Source of the DNA: Mycocentrospora acerina
Lineage: Eukaryota > Ascomycota > Dothideomycetes > Pleosporales
Length of the DNA: 64,000 nt
Direction of reading: 5' to 3'
Assembly (NCBI GenBank): GCA_022701365.1
Contig: JAKUHH010000395.1
Location: 62,001-126,000, forward strand
The translations under genes were made by a program, and so were the position numbers. Under the pieces are notes generated by a model. The model did no database searches. It was given only the letters and a program-made list of their open reading frames with translations, and had not been told where the DNA came from. This document shows, piece by piece, positions 31,925-41,281 of the stretch (within the stretch, counting starts at the first letter, position 1; the number at the start of each line of letters is the position of its first letter).

Positions 31925-33216
31925 CTACTCAGAATCGTCGCCAGCGTCGCTCTCGCTCTGGTCCTCACCATCTTGTGACTCATCCTGAACATCCTCGTCA
32001 TCATCACCATCGTCACTTGAATCTTCGTCCTCGTCTCCGTTACCGTCTTCTTCTTCATCCTCTTCGTCATCGCCGTCAAGTACGACTTTCTGTACCGTTC
32101 GACTTGCTGCCACAGCCGCCGCTCTGCGTTTAGGTCTTCCGCTGGTTTCTTCGCCAACCTTCCCCCACGCGGCTTCGCCTTCTTGGATGGCAGCTAGATC
32201 TTTGGCAAACTCCCGCTCCTCCTTGATCTTGGCAGCCTTCTCCACTGAATACTTACCATCCATCCCGGCATCTTTCAGCATAGATTTCAAGTGCTTGATC
32301 TTCTCTCTGGATGTGTCGCAGTTGGCCAACTCCTTGGACCAAACCTTTCTGATGCCACACTTGACCAACCAACCTTGTAGTCGCTTTATCTCTGCAGTGT
32401 CTGGGTCATCTTCTCCCTTTGGTTTTGCAGCCTTTGCTGTGGCCTTTGCAGGCTTAGCAACTTTCTTTGTCTTTGCTGCAGGCTCCTTCTTCTGTCGCTT
32501 GTTCTTCTTTGGCGAATCGTCGAGGAGAACAGACATTTCGCTATCCGATTTGTCTCCGCTCGTTTCTGGAGGTGGAGAAGCGGCTTCTCCCTCGCTCTCG
32601 TCGTCCTCGGTGACCTTCTTAGCCTTTGTCGTGGCCTTTTTAGGTGTCTCCTTCTCCTCGTCGTCCGAATCCTCCTCCACCACGTTCTTCACTCTTCGCG
32701 CCAGCTTTTTGGGTGGTTCACTTTCGGCATCGGATAATTCAGCTTCAGACTCCTCGTCAGAAGTCGCAGTCTTCTGTCGCTTCTGAGGCTTCTTTGTCGG
32801 CGCGGCAGCTTTTCGCTTCACACCTTTCGCGTCCACGGTCTTTGATTTGACCGTCTTCTTTTCAGCTGGCTTAGATTTGGCTGGCGCTTTCGATTTAGCA
32901 GCGGGTTTCTTGGGCGACTGCGCTGGCTCGGGCTCATCGGCGCGACATTTGTCCTAGCGAATGTATGAGATTGGTAGAAGCGGCCATGAGCATGATGACT
33001 CACCACAGCCTCAACAATGGTTGATTTGCTCTTTTGGTTCCACTGCGCATTCTTGAGAAAGCCGGCAGGCAGACCCAGCTCTTCCTCGACACGCGTGCGC
33101 ACACGCTTCAGAGTTAGATCGTCATGATTGCCGGCCTTGTAGACTGCGGCCACCACATCGCCGAGCTTACGCGATATGGTTGCCTCGGAGGGCGTGTTGG
33201 ATTCTGAATCAGACAT
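31925..33216 (-). CDS. HIRIP3-like histone chaperone with N-terminal DEK-C domain
   Basis: Minus-strand exons are 33216-33004 and 32953-31925, giving 413 residues. The first exon (71 codons) is a DEK C-terminal-type domain (ISRKLGDVVAAVYKAGNHDD and LTLKRVRTRVEEELGLPAGF). The long middle is Lys/Ala- and Asp/Glu/Ser-rich. A second conserved block, IKRLQGWLVKCGIRKVWSKE followed by LANCDTSREKIKHLKSMLKD, matches HIRIP3, the HIRA-interacting protein that binds H2A-H2B. The C-terminus ends in a long Asp/Glu run, a common histone-binding feature. The role in H2A-H2B handling is taken from the family; the domain order DEK-C, disordered linker, HIRIP3 core, acidic tail is directly visible. Confidence 0.82.
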
Positions 33217-34019
33217 GGCGCGCGTTGTTTCGAGGATTCGATGTTGCCCGTCGAGTACGCGACGCGCGACCGAATGCGAGCGATCGACTAGCTCCCTAGC
33301 TTAGGCAGGAACGCCTGCGCAGCCTGGCTTTAGCATACACGTGACCGTGTGCTGCCCCGCCTATTGCGTCAATAGATGCGCGACAGATGGTCGCTGGAAA
33401 GCAGGCCGAATTGTTGAATTCAGCCTCAGCGCCTTTTCGTGCTCCCGGGCTTGCGCGCAGGGCCTGGCAAGTCGAGCGCTCTGTATCTCTCCTCTGGCGC
33501 CGCTCACCGCTTGGCCTGTGAGCCCCGCGGCGGGCAGCCCTGAAGGAATTAATCTACGTCACATTTGAAATCGCCCGTTTGCGTGCATGGCCCGCCTTCA
33601 CTGCTTCAACCAGATCATCGTCAGCACAACACGTGCATGCCACGACGCCCAACAGCCTCTAGTATTAGCCTGCCCCTAAGCTTATCTCCTGTTTTCCTGC
33701 AGTCTTGCTCTGCAGCCTGTTTTACCGCTTGACCATCGACGAATCGACGAAGCTGCCAGAACCCACTCGCTATCCTGAGCGGGTCTTCGTACAAAATCAT
33801 ACTTTCGTCACCCACACGCCAGCCCTGAATTTACCCCTCCTGCCGTAGCCTCCCTCTCATCCGCAAACTTTCGACTATACCCTACTGATCTGTCGCAAAC
33901 ACCCACGCCGTGGAAGCGCCTACACTGTAAACAGTCGTCGCGCTTCGACGCTTCCCCCGCCACTACCTCGAGTACCCCTCCGTCCTCCATCAACCCCTCC
34001 ACATATACACACCGCGAAA
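33217..34019. promoter_or_regulatory. Divergent promoter, HIRIP3-like gene and TPS1
   Basis: The half next to TPS1 contains four CCCCT stress-response-type elements (33673-33677, 33834-33838, 33975-33979, 33994-33998) within about 330 bp and a pyrimidine-rich leader. CCCCT is the binding core of Msn2/4-type zinc-finger activators, which control trehalose synthesis in yeast. The sequences are visible; their use here is inference. Confidence 0.5.
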
Positions 34020-35834
34020 ATGGCAGACGAACCTACAAAGCTCGTAAGAAAGCAGACGAGCGAAGGGCGTCTGTTGCTCGTGTCGAATCGACTGCCCATC
34101 ACCATCAAGCGCTCTGATGAGGGCAAGTATGAGATGTCCATGTCCTCTGGTGGTCTCGTCAGTGGCCTGAGCGGACTGTCCAAGACAACAACCTTCCAGT
34201 GGTATGGTTGGCCTGGTCTTGAAGTCCCTGACGATGAGGTCTCCGACCTCAAGGACCAGCTTAAGAAGGAATACAATGCGGTGCCCGTCATGCTCGATGA
34301 CGAGCTCGCAGACCGCCACTACAATGGCTTCTCGAGTGAGTCCGCCCTATGTGTTGCAATTGTGCCACTCGACTGCGAATGCTGATATGTATACAAGATG
34401 CCATCATGTGGCCGCTTTTCCACTACCACCCCGGAGAGATCACCTTTGACGAGTCTGCTTGGGATGGTTATACCGAAGCCAACCGCTTGTTCGCGAAAGC
34501 TGTCGCAAAGGAGGTCCAGGACAATGACATGGTGTGGGTACACGACTACCACCTCATGCTTATGCCTGCCATGTTGCGCGAAGAGCTTGGCAACACCAAG
34601 AAAAACGTCAAGATTGGCTTCTTCTTGCACACTCCGTTCCCTAGCTCGGAAATTTACCGAATCCTTCCTGTCCGTAACGAGATCTTGCTCGGTGTACTCC
34701 ACTGCGACCTGATCGGCTTCCACACATACGATTATGCTCGTCATTTCCTGAGCAGTTGTTCTCGAATCTTGTAAGTACCACCATAGTAGCCCCAATTACA
34801 TACCCTAACTTCTACTTAGGGGCCTTGCGACAACGCCAAACGGTGTCGAGTTCCAGGGTAAAGTCATTACAGTCGGCGCGTTCCCGATTGGTATCGACCC
34901 TGAGAAGTTTGACGAGGGCCTCCAAAAGCCTAAAGTACAAGAGCGCATTTCGGCGCTCGAGAAGAAGTTCCAGGGCGTCAAGCTTATTGTTGGTGTTGAT
35001 CGCTTGGACTACATCAAGGGCGTGCCCCAAAAATTACACGCACTTGAAGTATTCCTCACTGAACACCCCGAATGGATCGGCAAGGTTGTACTTGTCCAAG
35101 TCGCCGTTCCTTCTCGACAAGATGTAGAGGAGTATCAAAACCTCCGGGCTGTCGTCAACGAGCTTGTTGGGCGAATCAACGGCAAGTTCGGCACCATTGA
35201 GTTTATGCCAATTCACTTCATGCACAAGTCGGTGTCTTTCGACGAGCTGATCGCTCTCTACTCCGTCTCCGACGTCTGCCTTGTCTCATCGACCCGCGAT
35301 GGAATGAACTTGGTATCATACGAGTACATTGCGACACAGGAGAAGCGACACGGTGTCATGATCCTGTCAGAATTCACAGGTGCTGCACAGAGCTTGAACG
35401 GCAGCTTGATTGTCAATCCCTGGAACACGGAGGAGCTTGCGGACGCCATCCATGATGCAGTCACCATGGGAGATGAGCAGCGAACTCTCAACTACCAAAA
35501 GCTCTCTAAATATGTCAGGAAGTACACCAGGTAAGGATCCTTTGGTTCCGGTTTGAGTTGATATCGAGCTAATGTGCGTAGCGCTTGGTGGGGCGAGTCC
35601 TTTGTCAACGAGCTGAGAAGGATATCCGAAACCTCAGACAGGAAAGTCAAGTTTGACAAGATCAGCACAACAAAGCCTGAGGGTAGCGCCGCGGCCGTCG
35701 ATAGCCAGGAGCAAGACACTACTCCAGCTAAGGACAAGGAGTCTGACCCTGCAGCCGCTCTCGAGAGCTCCCAGGGCAATGCAGATGCAACTGAGCAGAG
35801 TCTGCCTATCCAGACCAAGGAGTCTAGTTCATAA
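34020..35834 (+). CDS. TPS1: Alpha,alpha-trehalose-phosphate synthase (UDP-forming)
   Basis: Exons are 34020-34335, 34398-34770, 34820-35530 and 35582-35834, giving 550 residues. The cytosolic GT20 enzyme makes trehalose-6-phosphate from UDP-glucose and glucose-6-phosphate, the first step of trehalose synthesis, and controls glycolytic flux and stress tolerance. Motifs include LLLVSNRLPITIKR, SGGLVSGLSGL, VWVHDYHLMLMPAMLR, HTPFPSSEIYRILPVR, VDRLDYIKGVPQK and SSTRDGMNLVSYEYIA. The last exon adds a disordered Glu/Ser/Asp tail (about 75 residues), a bit longer than yeast Tps1. There is no TPS2-type phosphatase domain. STRE-like sites lie upstream. Confidence 0.96.
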
Positions 35835-36319
35835 CGGCTATGAGGCGCAACGAGGATAAACCTTTTCTCCCTTGTTTTTTCTTCTTCTAGAGACTGACTC
35901 GAAAAATCTATATTTCTTCCCTTTTCTTTTCTCTTACCGGTGGCATAGCATACGACGGACGTTTGGCATGATGGGAATTGCATGAGTAGAATGTAGCGAG
36001 GCTTTTTTTTCCCTCCCTCGTTAAAAGTAGAAGCCACGCATGCGGTGCGGTGCGGTGTGGCGTGTCCGTCCGCCGGCAATCGCTCCCCCCTCCCTTCCTA
36101 CGACGGCTTAATGTAGCAATGACCAATACCCTGTTCAATTCACATGACAATATGTCCTTTTTGCAGATTAGAAGTGTCTGTCAACAAGAAATGGGTATAC
36201 CCTTGGGATTCAAACATGCCTACAACACTGCATCTACTCACTAACTCTTTCATACTACTCAACTCGTACGTACGTCCATGGATTCCTTCTTCTTCTTCTT
36301 CCTCTTCTCCTTCACTTCC
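35835..36319. other. Convergent 3' flanks of TPS1 and RQC2
   Basis: 3' untranslated DNA with TTC/TTTTCTT tracts (35860-35940 and 36285-36315). No gene is seen. Confidence 0.55.
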
Positions 36320-39300
36320 TCACTTCTTCTTGCTACCCCTCCCACCCCTCTTGGCCTTGCCCCCATTCTTCGCCGCACCCCCACTCCCACCACCCGCTCC
36401 CTTTCTCCCTCCTGAAATCATAACCCGGACTTTAGCCACGGGCACGATGCCCACAACCTCCAGCTCCTTCCACCCGCGAATCAGCTCAATCTCGCGTGGC
36501 CAGATGCGCTCGACGTCTTGGCTGTGTCGATCCGTAGCTTTTGCATCTTTGCCTGCATTGTCCCAGATGGAGAGGACTTCTTTGACGGCTTTGCCGCGGT
36601 TGGTGGACCCGGGCTGGATCTTGGCCTTGTATTTGTATGCGGCGAGGGCGGACCAGGGGGCACAGATGGGGATTGCGGAGAGGAGGTCGTCGCCGGGGAG
36701 GGGGCGGCCGGTGAAGGCGTCGAGGTTGACAAGGTTGGATCGGAGGGCCTCTTCGTTTTCATGGTCGTGGTCGTTGTCGTCGTCTTGTGCGGTGCCGGTG
36801 AGGGCTGCGAGGCGGGCTTCCTCTGCGGCCTTGCCCGTGGCTTGGGCGCGTTGGTGCTGCTCGCGGCGGCGTTGTTTGTTGGCTTGGACTTCTTCTTCCT
36901 TTTTGCGCTTTTCTTGCGCGGCGGTTTCGGCGGCTTGCTGGCCGGATTTGGAGCCTAGAAGGCGCATAGCAAGGGCGCGGTCTTCTTCGTCTTGTTCGGC
37001 GTATTTGGACGCGAGCTTTTTGGCTTTTCCGCGCTTGCCTCGGGGGAGAGGGGCTTGGCTTGCTTTGGTGGCTTTGGAGGTCACGGTGCCTGGTGTTTTT
37101 GCAGGTGTGGTTGCATTGTCCTCGGCAGACGCTTCTTCGTCGTCACCAGTGGGTGTTGACGTAGAGGAGGCTTGGGCGGCTCCTGGGAGTTGCCCCTTCT
37201 TCAACAGCCGACGTTCTTTCGCTGACAGGTGACGGCGAGTTGTGGTTTCTTGAGTTTGCTCGGTGTCTGCAGCCGAACCAGCGTCGTCCTCGGATTCATC
37301 ATTGGCAGAAGACCCGTGTTTGTCTCCAGACGGGCTGGGCTGAGATTTGTCCTTCTTAGATCGAACGTCTTCATCGTCGTCTGAATCGGCTCTTTCATCC
37401 GCAGTCTTTGACTGGAGGGGATTGGAGTGTTCCTCCTTTTCAGATTCGTTGCCGCTGTCATCCGACGCATCGATTTTGGCATCCGGGAAGTCATCTTCCG
37501 AATCAGATGCCAGCTTTGCATCTGGAAAGTCCTCCTCTTCATCGCTATCGGCATCCTTATCATCGCCTAACCCCTCCAATTCATCGGCCACTTCTGGCGC
37601 AGGTTCTGCAGGAGCGGGCTCGACGGTGCCTGTGACACGATGTTTCTGGTGACGAGCCTTGCTCTCCTCGCTGATTTCAAACATGACAGCGAGGCCAACA
37701 ACGAGCTGGGCTGGCGGCAAGTACTCCTTCTTGCCCTTGACGTCAAACATGCCAGGTCCGAGGAACTCTCCTGTCTGGCCAATCTTGCTGACCTGTTCGC
37801 TCGAAACCCACCACGCGGACATGCCCGCCTTCGAATCCCACGCTTCCGATGTGCAGACGGAAAAATTGCCGGCCTGAGATAGTGTCGATGGTGGAATTGG
37901 CGCGTCCGGAGTGCTTGGATTATTCTTGATAATCATGGGGAACGCGCCCTTTAGATCAGCATGCACAAAGACGTCTCCCTTCCGGAAGTACTTCTTGTAT
38001 ATGATGTCGCTCTGCAGCGCATCTTTGCCACCAAGAACGAGGTACCCATCCGATGAGATGAAGTATAGAAACTTCTCAAACCACTGCGTCTTGCGTACAG
38101 GGCGCAGTACTTCCTTCTCCTTCTTCAGCCCCTTCTTCAGATCTTCGGCAACCTTTTTCTCGTGACTCTTCAGCGCGATGGTTGATGCCTGAACTGTGCG
38201 GTCCTCCTTTCCAGCAGCAGTCTTCTTCTGATCGTAGTATTCGGAGGAATTTGCCCAGGCAGACAAACTAAGATCAATGTCAATCGCCAATTTTGGCTGA
38301 GCGGCTACCTTGACTGGTGGAGCCTTCTTCTTTGTGTTGCTACCTTCGTCGTCCGAGTCCTCGCTGACTGAGCTCGTTTCGTAGCCCTCCTCATCGTCAT
38401 TTTGTTCTTCACCCCAGTCCGTTCCATCGAGGAGGAGCGTGATTGTGTTCTCGTGAAGTTTGAGCGGCAGCCTGATGAGTTGTGCGACCTGGTTTCCTTG
38501 AGTCTGTTCTCGCTCAATCAAGCGCGCGATATCAACCCAGTCCATGCCTTGCCTAACCAGCCCATTGACAGCCTCGGTCGCCTCGGTAACCCTGTGTACG
38601 TTGGCGAGAATAGCCTCTGCTTTTTGAAAGTTCGTTTCCTGCACTTGCTGTAAGCCCCCAATACGCTCTGCGTGCTCCCTACGAGCCTTTTCGAGCTTCT
38701 TTTTCGCCTGCTGCTCGCGTTCCTGCAATTTTGACTCGAGCTTCTGGCCTTCGATCGACGAAAAGAACTCATCGACAGCCTTGTTAAATCCGTCGAACTC
38801 TAGAAATGTGTACTCTGAGTTCTCAAATTGCTGCGGTCGGAACGGGTGGAAGTCATCGTACATCAGCTTGGGCTTTTCGGAATCGTCGTTCTCCACTTTC
38901 GGCGCAGACGGGCTAGGTTTTGCTAGTATGTATCCCTTAACCTGGTCCTGGTTCGTAATGCCCTCGGTTATCTTCCTTGCATCCTTCAAAACCAAGAGAA
39001 GCTTCTCCAAGAGCTCTTCGTCTGCCAGCACCTGTTCAGGCTTCAGTGTAGAGTCGAAGCTGTTGATGTGCAGGGCGTGATCCACAAGCAAGGGAGGACA
39101 CTCGGTTATGGACACAGCCAGTGCTTTTCTCAGCGCATCCTTGGTCGCCTTTTTGGCCTTTTTTCCACCGGCTGCAGGCTGTTCCTGCTGTCTGTCAACT
39201 GCCTTTTGCAGACTTGAGCGAATCCTGTCCTTGGTGAGCTCTGGTATGCCGCCGTAGTTTTGTCGTAACGACAAGTTGTATTGTAGGCCAACTCTGAGCT

Positions 39301-39831
39301 TCTCATGCTCCTCGCCCTCTTCTACGTTACGCAGCAGCGCCAGGATGTTGAGATCAGCGTCTGTGAGGACGATGTTCCCGCCAGCGTAGAATTCAAGGTA
39401 CAGTTTATACAGTCCATCGGAGAACTGAAACTCGAGGATGCGGTCGGTACCGATTTGCGATATTGACGTCACTCTCCTGGTCTTGAGGTACTTTCGCAGC
39501 TTGGCGACAAAGGCCGAGGGTGCTGCCGCGGTGGTGCGCGCATATTCGGTGAGGTGGCAACGGAAGCCCGAGTCGACGAGCAGTTGTTCGCGGTGGTCGG
39601 GTTTGTGGAATTTGATTAGGAATATTCTCTGCCCAGGGGTTAGTGTGAGGGGTTTGGCAGTCGTCCATGGCTTGTCACGTACAGATGAGAGGTCGTAGAC
39701 ATTTGTAACTCTGAGAGACGAAAGTGATTTGGACAGCTCATGGGCAATGACCTGGGATAATTAGCATCAGAGCAGTTTTGAAAGGGCGAGCTGCGCGCCT
39801 TGACGTCCAAGCTGGAAAACCTCTGCTTCAT
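36320..39831 (-). CDS. RQC2: Ribosome quality control protein Rqc2/NEMF
   Basis: Minus-strand exons are 39831-39799 (11 codons), 39751-39683 (23 codons) and 39628-36320, giving 1136 residues. Rqc2/NEMF binds 60S subunits with stuck peptidyl-tRNA, recruits the Ltn1 ubiquitin ligase and adds C-terminal Ala/Thr tails. Domains in order are NFACT-N (start MKQRFSSLDVK), a helix-hairpin region with coiled coil (KLESKLQEREQQAKKKLEKA), NFACT-R with SSDGYLVLGGKDALQSDIIY, a long acidic/Lys-rich stretch, and a C-terminal NFACT-C domain with AIPICAPWSALAAYKYKAKI. Residues Asp9 and the Asp-Arg pair at 96-97 match the CAT-tailing residues of the yeast protein. The first intron must be spliced from GC (39798-39752) to keep the conserved spacing. 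Confidence 0.93.
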
Positions 39832-40166
39832 GGTGATGTCGTGTGCAGAGTCTGTGGTGGTGGGGTTGCGGTGGGATGCGATGACGAAGTTACCGGTACC
39901 ATGGCCGACATGCAGGGATCATCAACGTGCGTTCCTGAGCTTAGTAACGTGCGCCTTTCTGTCACAAGAGTAAAACCAGCAAAAGAACCGATCTCTAGCT
40001 GCTCCAGCTAGTAGACGTGTAAATGTACTCGTACGCGACAACAATCAAAGCACGGTCCTACCATTTCTATCATGCCTGGATGTTCACGGGGTATGCCAAT
40101 CGCTATGCCCTTTTGATCGAGTTCAACTCCTCCAACGCCATGTCCCACGCTACAACCCAAAACACA
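39832..40166. promoter_or_regulatory. Upstream region of RQC2 and 3' flank of zeta-COP
   Basis: A 335-bp spacer between two co-oriented genes. Nothing distinctive is visible. Confidence 0.5.
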
Positions 40167-40987
40167 TCACAGACCCTGCCGTATCCTCTCGGCCAGCTGC
40201 CTCTTGCCAAACTCCCAGGCGTTCAAGAAGCCCTGTTCTGACAGGTCGAGGTTCTTCATCGAGGTCATGTCCTGAGCCGGGGGCTTGCTGACGCGCGAAG
40301 CAATGACGACGGGGTCCGTCTCGAGGATGATTCCGTCGTCTACGAGCTCGTCGACGGCGAGCGACTGGCGCATGTTAGCAGAGGCCTTGTCTCGAGGTGT
40401 CGTGGAATGGGGGGGTTGCGTACCACGAGATCGTAGTTTTCAATGACAGTGCGCTTGTCGACGGAGTTTCTGTGCATGCATGTTAGGTCTGGCAGCTTGA
40501 GGCTTTTTGGTGGGCGACTGACTTGAGCAAGATGTTGAGCGAGTCTCTTAGGGCGAGAACGACGCTATGGACGTGTTAGCGGTAGCCGTTTGTTTGGGTT
40601 GCAGGTAAACAGCATACCTGTACAGCAGAATCTCGTTCTCCTGGGCGCTGCCTACGACGTAGAGCATGACGTCCGACTCCATCTTGAAAACCACGACCTT
40701 TTGGTCATAGAGGATGATGTCGGTTGTCTGCTTTGCGGTTTTCTCTACGGGCTGGGTCAGACTTGGGCCACATGGCTCGGCGTGTGATGGGAGGGCGCAC
40801 CCAACAGGCCCTTTTCAAAGGCCTTTTGGTCCTTGACCGTCTTGTAGGCGATCTGGCCGGGGTAGTCGGGCTGGTTGCCGGCGGGCGGGTGGGGGTTGGC
40901 GTAGTACTTTGTGAGGATGCGGGAGCCGTCGTCAATGGCGAGGATGAGGATGGCCTGGATGCTGAAGAGGGAGAGGGGGCGCGACAT
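40167..40987 (-). CDS. RET3: Coatomer subunit zeta
   Basis: Five minus-strand exons: 40987-40801, 40744-40618, 40564-40523, 40469-40424 and 40364-40167, giving 199 residues. Zeta-COP is a small core subunit of the COPI coat, which returns KKXX proteins from Golgi to ER. Spliced motifs match the family: MSRPLSLFSIQAILILAIDD, then EKTAKQTTDIILYDQKVVVF, MESDVMLYVVGSAQENEILL, VVLALRDSLNILLKNSVDKR and TVIENYDLVSLAVDELVDDG. Every junction keeps the frame. Three of the exons are short (127, 42 and 46 nt). The C-terminus (LAERIRQGL) is canonical. The cargo receptor at 45-855 carries the type of signal this coat recognises. Confidence 0.95.
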
Positions 40988-41281
40988 GGCGGTGTTGTTT
41001 GGGTGGTTGTGTGTGTTGGTGGGTGCTGGTGGGTGCAATTATCCGTGCATGTGTTGGTGTGTGTCGATATATGCGTGTGTATCCGCCGTCAATGGAGAGA
41101 CAGCTGGGCCGCGAGGGTGGGATAGGTGTCTCGAAGCGGAGAATGGGCCAATCACGGAGGTTGTGAGGGGGAGAGGGTGCGGGCACTAGCGCCTGGGAAA
41201 AGTGCGGCCATGCATGATCACCGTCGTCTTCCTCACGGCGGGCGCACGAGATATTGTCGTGCCATTTCTTGTCTTGCTGCC

